Shown here in pieces: positions 27,644 through 36,343 of a DNA stretch of 64,000 nt. Both the position numbers and the translations under genes were made by a program. The notes beneath the pieces were generated by a model. The model was not told where the DNA came from. It ran no database searches and saw nothing but the letters and a program-made list of their open reading frames with translations. Origin of the DNA: a virus; IMG/VR virus record IMGVR_UViG_3300025117_000028, positions 62,001 to 126,000 of that record. One strand, 5' to 3'. Positions within the stretch are counted from its first letter, which is position 1, and each line of letters opens with the position of its first letter.

Positions 27644-27648
27644 ATCCC

Positions 27649-27897
27649 TCACAATTTTTTAAGTTCATTTAATAATTCTTCTGGTGTCATAGAGTCATAT
27701 TCTTTTATCTGCTTTTTCATTTCTTCCAAAGACAAGGGAGGAGGAGGCAAATCTACTACGATTTTCTTTTCGAGTTCCAGAATTGAATCTGTTTTAGAAG
27801 GTTCTTTCTGTCTCCAGAAAAAGAATAAAGTTAAAAGACCCATTCCAAACCCACAAATAATTTGCCAATACTTTTTTATAAATTGCATAAACGCCAT
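27649..27897 (-). CDS. small single-pass membrane protein, 82 aa
   Basis: ATG at 27897 follows CAGGAGAAAAC; the frame extends to a TTG upstream. One hydrophobic segment near residues 8-26 (WQIICGFGMGLLTLFFFW) is followed by a charged C-terminus ending in an amphipathic helix. Function unknown. Confidence 0.5.
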   Translation of the reverse strand: MAFMQFIKKYWQIICGFGMGLLTLFFFWRQKEPSKTDSILELEKKIVVDLPPPPLSLEEMKKQIKEYDSMTPEELLNELKKL

Positions 27898-28073
27898 CTG
27901 TTTTCTCCTGGTTTTAATTGATTCCAATCTTCAAAAAATTTTTTCCATCCTCCAATGGATCTGTAAATTTGGGCCTCTTCTTTATATGTGGTATAATCAA
28001 TCTCGCCATCATATTGATTTATATAGGCTATATACCCTTGTCGTTTGTTATCAAAAACAATAAATTCTTCCAT
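27876..28073 (-). CDS. hypothetical protein, 65 aa
   Basis: Aromatic and acidic; FDNKRQGYIA and IYRSIGGWKKFFEDW are the notable stretches. Overlaps the next gene by 22 bases. No family recognised. Confidence 0.45.
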   Translation of the reverse strand: MEEFIVFDNKRQGYIAYINQYDGEIDYTTYKEEAQIYRSIGGWKKFFEDWNQLKPGENRWRLCNL

Positions 28074-28081
28074 AAACCCTT

Positions 28082-28534
28082 ATGTTTAAAATAAATAAGA
28101 CATTATTAGCTCGTATTGCAGATATATATATACGAAGAGGAGGTCTCATCTCCTCAAAGCGAGATATTATGAAATATCTTAATCAATTTATAGACGATAA
28201 ATTCTTAGATGAGAATAGGATTTTTTTTCAATTAAGAAATAAAAATCTTAATATTATTGCTAAAGTTTTAGCTGATGATTTACATTATCGAATTAATGAT
28301 ATTACTTTCCAAGGTACAAGTATAGGCGAAGTTGAAATCCCTTATTCGGATAACAACCTGCCTAATACTTGTTCTATTCTTAAGGAAGACTACTGCAATT
28401 ATCTTAAAGAAATTGGATTGAGCAAAAGAAATTATACTAGGGTCATTCCTCAGTCTGTTCGGTTTGCTTTTGGAATTCTTGCTTCTTCTCCTCAACGGCT
28501 TGAGAATCTCGATACGCCCGAATTGTCTCTTTGA
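28082..28534 (+). CDS. isolated plus-strand ORF, 150 aa
   Basis: The only sizeable plus-strand ORF in a 48-kb minus-strand block. Composition looks like a real soluble protein (ARIADIYIRRGG, FFQLRNKNLNIIAKVLADD). No Shine-Dalgarno is visible, and its last 92 bases overlap the convergent minus gene. Without it, about 370 bases here would be empty. Real but unexplained, or chance; undecided. Confidence 0.4.
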   Translation: MFKINKTLLARIADIYIRRGGLISSKRDIMKYLNQFIDDKFLDENRIFFQLRNKNLNIIAKVLADDLHYRINDITFQGTSIGEVEIPYSDNNLPNTCSILKEDYCNYLKEIGLSKRNYTRVIPQSVRFAFGILASSPQRLENLDTPELSL

Positions 28535-28787
28535 CTTTTACTTTTAATTCTTCTTCTGAGAAGATTTGTTTGTCTATTAGTAACGATTCGACACTCTGGA
28601 TAATTGTTCCCATCTCCATTGAGAAAGGTTTCAGTTCCATAAGAGAAGCAACAATTTGTGCTAATCGTTTTTCTAGGGTATCTACTCGAACTTTAGTATC
28701 TGCTAAAATAGTCTCTAAAAGCCGAGTAGAAGCTCCTAGATTATCAGTTAATTTTTCCAGTAAGCTTTCTAATTTTTCTTCGTTCAT
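28443..28787 (-). CDS. coiled-coil protein, 114 aa
   Basis: ATG 28787 follows AAAGGATTT. Nearly all helical, with Leu heptads (LESLLEKLTDNL, TRLLETILADTKVRVDTLEKRL) and a Glu/Gln-rich tail. Possibly a small scaffold or accessory; no family recognised. Confidence 0.5.
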   Translation of the reverse strand: MNEEKLESLLEKLTDNLGASTRLLETILADTKVRVDTLEKRLAQIVASLMELKPFSMEMGTIIQSVESLLIDKQIFSEEELKVKVKETIRAYRDSQAVEEKKQEFQKQTEQTEE

Positions 28788-28794
28788 AAATCCT

Positions 28795-29103
28795 TTATTC
28801 AATTTGAATTATTTTTTGAGTTTGTTTGGGTTTTTCTGTTTCTATGATAAGCAAACCATTATCATATTTAGCTATAATTCTTACTGTTGTATCGTCTAAC
28901 ATACAATGATATTCGAAGCCAGGTTTATAATCCTTTTCTTTGTCTCCTTTACCTGTAATGACCAAACAATCATTTTCAATTTTAAGAGTTAAATCTTCTT
29001 TGGCATAACCAGCAACTGGAATTTGCCATTGACCAGTTGACGATATAGGGAACAATTCTGTCAGTAGATAGTCAAACGGATTACGGTAACTGCAATAGGG
29101 CAT
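28795..29103 (-). CDS. small heat shock protein (Hsp20/alpha-crystallin)
   Basis: 102 aa. An alpha-crystallin domain of about 75 residues is shown by VAGYAKEDLTLKIEND, LVITGKGD and YDNGLLIIETEKP; the C-terminal IIQIE resembles the I-x-I anchor. GGAGG precedes the ATG. Hsp20 copies are known in several large phages and probably protect folding of virion or replication proteins. Confidence 0.75.
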   Translation of the reverse strand: MPYCSYRNPFDYLLTELFPISSTGQWQIPVAGYAKEDLTLKIENDCLVITGKGDKEKDYKPGFEYHCMLDDTTVRIIAKYDNGLLIIETEKPKQTQKIIQIE

Positions 29104-29144
29104 ATGATTACCTCCAATGAATTAAACATGTCTAATAATAATTC

Positions 29145-29216
29145 TTACCTGTTTTCTGTCAAGAAATAAGCGTAAATTAAAACTATTACTATTGTCATAA
29201 CAATTAAAAAGCTCAT
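29145..29216 (-). CDS. tiny transmembrane peptide, 23 aa
   Basis: ATG overlaps the TGA of the gene upstream (ATGA). Almost entirely hydrophobic (MSFLIVMTIVIVLIYAYF) with a polar tail. The coupling supports translation; function unknown. Confidence 0.4.
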   Translation of the reverse strand: MSFLIVMTIVIVLIYAYFLTENR

Positions 29217-29470
29217 GTTACTTTCCTAATCTCGATCCATAAGTCTTCTTTGGATTTCATTAGTTTACTGAGATCCAGGTTCATATGTTCAATCTTATAT
29301 TTTTTTTCTCCTGTCTCTTCACATTCTGGGCAATCCATAGACTCTAAGTTTATGTTTGTTGGTTTCTTTTCGAGTCCTTTAGGAGTCCATTCATAATGAG
29401 TGGCACCATAGGTAAACCCACAATGAAGACATTTGAAGCAGAATCCATGATCAAATATTGTTGCTTTCAA
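29213..29470 (-). CDS. zinc-ribbon protein with TTG start, 85 aa
   Basis: CFKCLHCGF near residue 12 and CPECEETG near 48 form a four-Cys zinc site. The only start near the N-terminus is TTG, with AGAGG 5 bases upstream. Both neighbours are tiny membrane peptides overlapping it by a few bases. Confidence 0.55.
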   Translation of the reverse strand: MKATIFDHGFCFKCLHCGFTYGATHYEWTPKGLEKKPTNINLESMDCPECEETGEKKYKIEHMNLDLSKLMKSKEDLWIEIRKVT

Positions 29471-29535
29471 GGAAACCTCTTATGCATTAAATACCAACCA
29501 CCCATTATAATGAGAGAGATCAAGAAAAGATCCAT
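29467..29535 (-). CDS. tiny transmembrane peptide, 22 aa
   Basis: Sits between the phosphoesterase and zinc-ribbon genes; its stop overlaps the next TTG start. Sequence is mostly hydrophobic (MDLFLISLIIMGGWYLM). Its Shine-Dalgarno is not obvious. Confidence 0.35.
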   Translation of the reverse strand: MDLFLISLIIMGGWYLMHKRFP

Positions 29536-29539
29536 GATC

Positions 29540-30601
29540 TTATTTAACCTCTATCATATATTGCCAAGTGGTTTTGTATTTATTAGAAACTCCAAACAAC
29601 CATTGACCTGGGATTGCCGACACTGACATACGTTCAGATAAGTCGTCTCCATTCATCAAAGATGAATTTCTGAAAACGCGTAAATCTTTATTTACATCGA
29701 ACATAGTAAAGTGATGCCAATGGCCATATAACATAATCTGACATTTATGTAGGTTATGCCAACCTTCAAATTTACATTGAGAGGCATATGTTCCTGAATG
29801 TTTAGGAGCAGTATGGCGCGCCTGCATTCTCCAGCCTTTAACATCAAAATTGATAAAGTCTGTTCTGGAATAGCAGACACTTACATTAGTAAGTTCGTGG
29901 CAAGTATTTTTTAGTTCATCTACGAAAAATTCAAGCTGAGTATATAAGGCCAAATCATGATTAGATTCTTCACTATGATCTTTGCCCGCAGAACCATGAT
30001 TACCTTTTACACAATATACTTTTACACTAGTAAATATTTCGCTGACTGTTTTGAGAAGAGCAATCAGTTCATGAAGAACTGCACGCATTTGAAAGGGAGG
30101 AGTATCTTCTATATGATAGGCTTGTGTAGGATATATAGAATCGCCGTCTACTAGATCTCCGGCTAAGACTAAGATTAATTCATCTATAGGAGTGTTATGA
30201 GAAACGCGTTTTATAACCTTTAGACTATTAGATAATATCTTATGTAATCTTTCAGAGGCAATAGCCATATTATAGGTTACTGTTCCATCTTCGTCTCTGA
30301 CTTCTTTACCAAAGTGTAAGTCTGAGAGTAATAAGACAGCTGCTTCTGCTTGGTCGTCTGGTTTCTTTTTGGGCTTTGTCTCTAACTTTGGTGTTTGAAG
30401 CATTTCGCGAAGAGCGTGTACAATAGCAATTTCTTTTTCTGCTAATTCGGTAACTGTTTTTCTTGTAAGAGATTTGTCTTTTTGGTTTCTTATATCTAGA
30501 GCCATTGCTTCTACAAGAAGATCAAAGTCCCAGAATTCTCTATCTTTTTCAGTCATTGTATCGTAATATTTTTTGGCCCTACTAATTAATGTGTCTTCCA
30601 T
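29540..30601 (-). CDS. calcineurin-like metallophosphoesterase, 353 aa
   Basis: The metallophosphoesterase motifs LLSDLHFG (near 91), AGDLVDGD (near 148), VKGNHGS (near 200) and YGHWHH (near 296) are all present, so the two-metal site looks intact. Residues 1-85 are a helical extension. Phage enzymes of this fold can be DNA or nucleotide phosphatases; no SbcC-like partner is visible. AAGGATT precedes the ATG. Confidence 0.75.
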   Translation of the reverse strand: MEDTLISRAKKYYDTMTEKDREFWDFDLLVEAMALDIRNQKDKSLTRKTVTELAEKEIAIVHALREMLQTPKLETKPKKKPDDQAEAAVLLLSDLHFGKEVRDEDGTVTYNMAIASERLHKILSNSLKVIKRVSHNTPIDELILVLAGDLVDGDSIYPTQAYHIEDTPPFQMRAVLHELIALLKTVSEIFTSVKVYCVKGNHGSAGKDHSEESNHDLALYTQLEFFVDELKNTCHELTNVSVCYSRTDFINFDVKGWRMQARHTAPKHSGTYASQCKFEGWHNLHKCQIMLYGHWHHFTMFDVNKDLRVFRNSSLMNGDDLSERMSVSAIPGQWLFGVSNKYKTTWQYMIEVK

Positions 30602-30621
30602 ACAATCCTTAATAAAACTTT

Positions 30622-30942
30622 TTACTGATCTTTGTTTTGATTTTTTTCTTGTTTCTTCTCTTCAAAGTTTATCACATTTCCGGTCATACGTTTATCACGT
30701 AAAACAAATTTATTGTCTTCTACGGAAATCATGTACGCACAAGGATTTTCTCTTTCTCTTTCACAATATGAACATTCACAATTATCGTCATAACCATTTG
30801 TTTTAGCTAACTGTAAAAATAAATTCAAGATAGCGATAGGTGAACACTCTTCGCGAATAGATATCATTCCTTGTTTACCTTCGAGAGGTAATGAATTTAA
30901 AAATTTCAATATATCTTTCGACGAAACAAAAACTTCTTGCAT
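30622..30942 (-). CDS. hypothetical protein with Cys cluster, 106 aa
   Basis: ATG 30942 overlaps the upstream TAA and follows GAGG. CECSYCERERENPC could bind metal. C-terminal tail is Lys/Gln-rich. No family recognised. Confidence 0.5.
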   Translation of the reverse strand: MQEVFVSSKDILKFLNSLPLEGKQGMISIREECSPIAILNLFLQLAKTNGYDDNCECSYCERERENPCAYMISVEDNKFVLRDKRMTGNVINFEEKKQEKNQNKDQ

Positions 30943-31289
30943 TATAGAACCTCTACTTCTATAGGTTTCCACATTATAAAAGGATGGCGGGTATGAGTAC
31001 TGTTAAACGAGCAATAACTGAAAATAATTTGGCTATTAAGAATCCAAGCTGTATGTGTAAAAAATTTATCAGAAGAATCAGATCGATTTTTAACATAAAA
31101 CTCTATACCGACTTCAGTTAAAGGACTATGACGAAGCTCTTCCTCTACTTCTAATAAGTCTTGTATACTAGCAAGAGTAAATCCTTCCTGGGGAGCTGTT
31201 TTTAATTTTACGTCTTGAGGTTCAGTAAACATCCATATCTTCGGGTCACCTTTTTTGGTAATGGTATATATGTCTCCAATTCTCAACAT
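30942..31289 (-). CDS. hypothetical protein, 115 aa
   Basis: N-terminus resembles a small beta barrel (IGDIYTITKKGDPKIWMF), otherwise unrecognised. It begins within the end of dnaE (7-base overlap), so it is cotranscribed with it. Confidence 0.5.
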   Translation of the reverse strand: MLRIGDIYTITKKGDPKIWMFTEPQDVKLKTAPQEGFTLASIQDLLEVEEELRHSPLTEVGIEFYVKNRSDSSDKFFTHTAWILNSQIIFSYCSFNSTHTRHPFIMWKPIEVEVL

Positions 31290-34200
31290 ACTCTTTTTCC
31301 AAATATAGATTTTAATTTATTTAAATTAATTTTCAATTCTTTATTTAACAGGTATTTATATTTATCTATTAAGTAATAAATATTTACTTTGTCCTCTCCG
31401 GTTTCATTTAAGAAATCCAAATCTGACAGAGTTTCTACTTTAAAAGATCCACGACGAATAGGTTTAGTTGGAATTCTCTTTTCTATTTTTCGAGGATAAA
31501 TAGATAGAGTGCGTTCTTCGGCAAATTCTTTAAACCTACATTGACCTTCTATATAGTAGACAGCGCCTGCTTCAATAGTATCTTTTATGCGTGTCCATTT
31601 ATCTGAAAACAAGACTACATCCGCTGTCCCAGTTAAATCTTCTACTGTTAAGATAGCCATTAATTGACCAGCATTTCTGCCGTTTTTAATAGTAATTTCT
31701 TTCACAGCTGTTATAAGAAATAAAAATTCGGAGTTAAAACTCTCTAATCCTTCTTCTAACACTCTTTCAATAGATGAATATCCGGCTTTATCTATCTCTG
31801 AAAATTCATCTAATGGATGACCGCTAAAATAAGTTCCCACTAAACTCTTTTCCAAAGACAATAAATCTAAGTTAGAATATTCGCCAAGTTTAACCCTATA
31901 CCACCAAGGGTTTTCTACATCTCTATTAAAGAGTGCATCATCTATTGCATACTCTATATGCTCTTTTCTAGTGTGAGGAAATTCATTTAATGCTCCTGCT
32001 TGAGCAAGAACATTTAAAGTTCGTGCCGTCAATTCTTTACAGGAATAGAGTCGGCCTGACAACTCATAGATGTCAGTGTATTTTCCTTGTTTTTCTCTTT
32101 CGTTAATAATAGAGTCGCATGCTACTTTAGAAGCTCCTTTAATACAAGATAAACCATAAAATATTTTTTTGTCTTTAATTCTGAAATCCGAATCTGAAAC
32201 ATTGACATTCGGAGCTAAGACATCAATTCCATTTTTTTTACACCAAGTTAAATACTTAGGAATATAAGAACGAGATTTCTCTGAGTTGTCTTTTCCTTTT
32301 ACATAAAATAGAGCGGCCATAAACTCAGCAGGATAATGTGTTTTAAGATAGGCCATTATATAAGTTATTAGAGAGTAACTCATGGCATGTGATTTATTGA
32401 AACCATAGAGGCCAAATTTTTCTATGGCATCAAATATTTCATTTGATGTTTTTTCTGTTATTCTATTTAATTTTGCTTGATCGACAAATTTTTTACGTTC
32501 AAGACGCAACTCGTTGATTTTCTTCTTCCCAACATGCTTTCGAAGGGTGTCCGATTCGGCCATTGTATAACAAGCAACGGCTTTACTAATTTCCATTAAC
32601 TGCTCTTGATAGATAAGTAATCCCTGCGTCTTCTCAAGGATTCTTATCACCTGTTCTTGTACTTGTGGATTTTCTGGGATATGGAATAAGATATTTATGT
32701 CGTTGGTTTCTTTGGCTCTAATGTATTCGTGGTGGAGTCCACTATCAATTGGGCCTGGTCGGACAATACTGACAATTTCTGATATATTTTCAATGCATCT
32801 GGGTTTTGTCCGAGCACAAATTTCTGAAAATAGTTGGGACCCTTCGAGCTGAAATATTCCAAGCATGTCTCCAGTCCCCAAATTATCATAAGTCTCCCCA
32901 TCATTTTCACATATGGATTCAATAATAAAGGTGGAATCATTTTTCTTAATAAACTCCTCTGTCTTCGAAATAACCCGTAAAGAATCTAGTCCTAGAATAT
33001 CAAATTTAACTAAACCTGCGGCTTCTAAGTCTCCCATGTCCCATTGACATGAGGTTACGCGTTTTTCATATTTAATACCTTCTTGATTTTCTAATCCTAC
33101 ATTTAAGGTATATGTAGGAACTATATCTGTAATTGGTATAGGTGAAACAATTATTCCTGAAGGGTGAACACTTAAACTTGTGATGACGCCATCAAATGTT
33201 TTGGCATATTTAAATAAATCTTTATATTTAGAATCATTATAATAAATAAAAATATCGTGATCTTTTGGTAAGAGTTCAAGCCTATCTAAATCAAAATTAA
33301 TCCCACGGTTTGAATCGGGGATTGCCTTAGCAATCATATCTGCTTCATTAAGAGGTATATTTAAAACGCGCGCAACTCCTCTGATTGCTCCTTTTGCCGC
33401 AAAAGGTTTAAAGACATTAATATGTAAAACTTTTTCTGGACTGTGCTTCTTGATACAGTATTCTATAACGCTGTCTCTATCTTCAAAGTCACAGTCTAGG
33501 TCGGGTAAACTTACTCGTGATGGGTTTAAAAAACGCTCAAATATTAAATTATATTTAACTGGATCTACATCAGTAACTCCTAATAGATAAAATATTAAAC
33601 TACCTGCTCCACTTCCACGTCCTGGACCAACTCTTATCTTATTCTTTTTTGCCCATTGTACATAGTCTGAAACAGCCGCGAAATAGGAAGCAAATTCCAT
33701 CTTCTCTATAACGGACATTTCATATTCTAAACGCTTTATGTATATATCTTTTTTATTTTCTGGTACTTGTTCTTCTAAACTTTTTAGCGCTGTTTCTTTT
33801 AGCCATTTAAGTGAATCAATTGAATTGCCATAGCAATCTAAATGTTTAGGAAATAAATAACCTTTATAGTCTAACTTACAGTTACAACGTTCTGCTATTT
33901 TGACAGTATTAGCTACAAATTCTGGATGATCTTTCCACGTTTCTTCTATTTCTTCTGGAGCCTGGAGATGACATTTCTCTGTATCCATATTAAATCTATC
34001 TTCATCAAGTAAGGTAGATTTAGTTTTAAGACACAATAGAATTTCGTGCGCCTTTTTATCTTCTTTATTAAGCCAATGAACATCATTGGTAATAACACAA
34101 GAAAGACCTGTCTCTTGTGCTGCTTGTATTAAATTTCCTGTTAAAAGATCCTGAATCTCCAATCCCAATCTTTGAAGTTCAATGTAGAAATAGTCCTTGC

Positions 34201-34663
34201 CAAACGTGCTCGCAAACCAATCCAATAAAGGTCTATCCACATTGCCATCTCCTGTATGGAGTAGAGTAGCCAGACAACCGCTAAGTATAATAAGTCCATT
34301 TTTGTGTTTCTCCAAAAGTTCTAATGTAATACGAGGCTTTTTATAGAAATATTTTTCACTATATGCAAGACTTGAAAGCTTAACTAAGTTAAGCCACCCC
34401 TGTTGATTTTCACACAGTAAAGTTATATGTGATATATCTTTACTTTCTAGATCTCTAGAGATATAAGCTTCCATCCCTAAGATGGGTTTTACTGTGCTGC
34501 TTTTAAATTCTTGATAAAATTTGTAAGCGGAAAATAAATTTCCATGTTCAGTAATAGCAACGGCGGGAAGCCCTAACTTTTCTGCTTTTTTCTTGAGTCC
34601 TTCGATAGAGACAAGTCCATCTAAGATACTATACTGAGTATGGAGATGAAGGGGCACATACAT
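31283..34663 (-). CDS. dnaE: DNA polymerase III alpha subunit (DnaE-type)
   Basis: 1126 aa, full length for the family. The PHP domain starts at LHLHTQYSILDG (His6, His8) with AITEHGN near 37. The palm has GPGRGSGAGS near 346 and PDLDCDFEDRD near 386 (catalytic acids). FNKSHAMSYS and an OB fold near the C-terminus are also present. It is the replicative polymerase candidate; no family A or B polymerase is seen in the window. TATAAGGATTAT precedes the ATG. Confidence 0.9.
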   Translation of the reverse strand: MYVPLHLHTQYSILDGLVSIEGLKKKAEKLGLPAVAITEHGNLFSAYKFYQEFKSSTVKPILGMEAYISRDLESKDISHITLLCENQQGWLNLVKLSSLAYSEKYFYKKPRITLELLEKHKNGLIILSGCLATLLHTGDGNVDRPLLDWFASTFGKDYFYIELQRLGLEIQDLLTGNLIQAAQETGLSCVITNDVHWLNKEDKKAHEILLCLKTKSTLLDEDRFNMDTEKCHLQAPEEIEETWKDHPEFVANTVKIAERCNCKLDYKGYLFPKHLDCYGNSIDSLKWLKETALKSLEEQVPENKKDIYIKRLEYEMSVIEKMEFASYFAAVSDYVQWAKKNKIRVGPGRGSGAGSLIFYLLGVTDVDPVKYNLIFERFLNPSRVSLPDLDCDFEDRDSVIEYCIKKHSPEKVLHINVFKPFAAKGAIRGVARVLNIPLNEADMIAKAIPDSNRGINFDLDRLELLPKDHDIFIYYNDSKYKDLFKYAKTFDGVITSLSVHPSGIIVSPIPITDIVPTYTLNVGLENQEGIKYEKRVTSCQWDMGDLEAAGLVKFDILGLDSLRVISKTEEFIKKNDSTFIIESICENDGETYDNLGTGDMLGIFQLEGSQLFSEICARTKPRCIENISEIVSIVRPGPIDSGLHHEYIRAKETNDINILFHIPENPQVQEQVIRILEKTQGLLIYQEQLMEISKAVACYTMAESDTLRKHVGKKKINELRLERKKFVDQAKLNRITEKTSNEIFDAIEKFGLYGFNKSHAMSYSLITYIMAYLKTHYPAEFMAALFYVKGKDNSEKSRSYIPKYLTWCKKNGIDVLAPNVNVSDSDFRIKDKKIFYGLSCIKGASKVACDSIINEREKQGKYTDIYELSGRLYSCKELTARTLNVLAQAGALNEFPHTRKEHIEYAIDDALFNRDVENPWWYRVKLGEYSNLDLLSLEKSLVGTYFSGHPLDEFSEIDKAGYSSIERVLEEGLESFNSEFLFLITAVKEITIKNGRNAGQLMAILTVEDLTGTADVVLFSDKWTRIKDTIEAGAVYYIEGQCRFKEFAEERTLSIYPRKIEKRIPTKPIRRGSFKVETLSDLDFLNETGEDKVNIYYLIDKYKYLLNKELKINLNKLKSIFGKRVC

Positions 34664-34670
34664 ATAATCC

Positions 34671-35522
34671 TTATAATGTTTCTGCGTCTGAAACTGCCAT
34701 AATAATGGCTTGTTGCTCTAGCTCATGAGGGGTCCTATAATAACTTTTAATCTTGTTAAATAGCTGAATAGCAATTTCTGGATTTTTGTCTATTAAAAAT
34801 AGTGCAGCAGCAAAAATATAACCATATTCTTGTTGAAGAATTTCTGGATCAACAACGTTTTGCCTTAGTAAATATTTATACTTATCTATTTCAGTTGTTA
34901 TTCGAAAATAATCATAATGTTCTTGTTTGGAAAAATATTCCAACCACTCACCTTGGTATGGCGAATCACGCATTGTCTGAAAGTACTCTTCTCTATAATA
35001 CTTATGATCCAATAAATCAATTTTTGACTCTTTAATAAAAAGAGGAATTGGTCCCATGAGAAGGGTAGAAGAGAAATATGTAATTAGAGGTAAATCTAAT
35101 GACATATTTTTTAATATTCGGTATATTTCATCATGATAAACTAAATCTTGTAATACAGATCCATCTACTCGTGAGAGATACTGATGTTTATTTTCTACGC
35201 TTGAAATAAAGTTTATATAGTCATGGTTTGTTAATATTCGAGAAAGACTGCAAGGTGTAAGTTTGTAGAAGTAACAAGAAACTTGTAGTGGTAATGAAGC
35301 TTGAACAGAAATACGTATATAATACATTTTTGTAAATTTAGACATAGTTTTTATCTCGTCTAAAGTTACAAACTCAAATGGATATTGGAAACCATCATAA
35401 CGCAATGTTTTCTGTTCGAAATCAATAGGAGAATAGAAACGTTCTCTTCGTGTTTTAAAAGCTGGATCATTAATCTTTATTAAAATATATCGGCTATGTC
35501 TCTCTTCATAGAAGTATTGCAT
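34671..35522 (-). CDS. hypothetical protein, 283 aa
   Basis: Rich in Tyr, Phe and Leu, mixed alpha/beta, no membrane segment. Not recognised. Its stop and the following ribosome site lead directly into dnaE, so it may belong to the replication operon. Confidence 0.55.
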   Translation of the reverse strand: MQYFYEERHSRYILIKINDPAFKTRRERFYSPIDFEQKTLRYDGFQYPFEFVTLDEIKTMSKFTKMYYIRISVQASLPLQVSCYFYKLTPCSLSRILTNHDYINFISSVENKHQYLSRVDGSVLQDLVYHDEIYRILKNMSLDLPLITYFSSTLLMGPIPLFIKESKIDLLDHKYYREEYFQTMRDSPYQGEWLEYFSKQEHYDYFRITTEIDKYKYLLRQNVVDPEILQQEYGYIFAAALFLIDKNPEIAIQLFNKIKSYYRTPHELEQQAIIMAVSDAETL

Positions 35523-35886
35523 CTTTCCTCTTAATTAGATTTTTATGTGGTTTGAATTCTATAAAAGTTTGTTCTGTCTCATAGACATCCACAATATTTT
35601 CTTTTTTATGTTTAATATAAGTGTCATGCCCAACTAAAGTTTCTGTTTCTGAAACTAAAACTTCTGAAACAGGAATGACGTTAGTAAAAGCTTCCTTTTT
35701 TGAGGTCGCTTTAAAATTCATATATTTATATTTAATATCTAAAAAATCATCTATTTTAAAAGGCAACTCTAAATTAATTGCTTTCTCAATCTCCTGGAAG
35801 ATAGAAGTAAATATTAATTCAATATCTTCAACTGATATTTTCTGCAACTTCGGGTTCTGGCATATTTCTTTCAAGATATTCGGCAT
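35506..35886 (-). CDS. hypothetical protein, 126 aa
   Basis: N-terminal half helical, resembling a small DNA-binding or HU-like scaffold (VEDIELIFTSIFQEIEKAI, LPFKIDDFLDIKYKYMNFKA). An HU/IHF-like N-terminus is possible but not convincing. Overlaps both neighbours. Confidence 0.45.
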   Translation of the reverse strand: MPNILKEICQNPKLQKISVEDIELIFTSIFQEIEKAINLELPFKIDDFLDIKYKYMNFKATSKKEAFTNVIPVSEVLVSETETLVGHDTYIKHKKENIVDVYETEQTFIEFKPHKNLIKRKDAILL

Positions 35887-36343
35887 CTTCTACCATCTCA
35901 TCAAAGTGTGGTTGTATCTCTTTTACTATATTAATCAATCGCAAAAAAGTTTCCTCAATGACAGCAACGCTGCACAGAGCAGTAACAATTCCAAATCCTA
36001 CCTCCATTTGTAAATTGTAGGCAGGATGATCGTCTTCTACTTTTTCTTCTAACCAAACATTATAAATTTTAGTCCCATTCTCATACATGAAGGGGAGAAG
36101 AGAAGTAATGACAGCAGGTGGGTCATATTTAATTGGAATATTTAATTCGACCGGAATAGAAATATGAACCGTTGATGCATCTTGCCATAGAATACTAAAA
36201 ATTAACGAAATTTGTTCTGAATTAAAAGTAATACTATAGCGTGATCTTTCCATGCAGTCTTCAATTTTGATGTCTAATTCTTGTTCATCTTTTAAAATTT
36301 GTGCAAATTCGAGTATTGATTCTCTTAAAAAGTCATTTATCAT
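35828..36343 (-). CDS. hypothetical protein, 171 aa
   Basis: Acidic, mixed alpha/beta, with no recognisable motif. The end overlaps the next gene by 59 bases, unusually long here. The start overlaps the helicase stop (ATGA). Confidence 0.45.
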   Translation of the reverse strand: MINDFLRESILEFAQILKDEQELDIKIEDCMERSRYSITFNSEQISLIFSILWQDASTVHISIPVELNIPIKYDPPAVITSLLPFMYENGTKIYNVWLEEKVEDDHPAYNLQMEVGFGIVTALCSVAVIEETFLRLINIVKEIQPHFDEMVEDAEYLERNMPEPEVAENIS

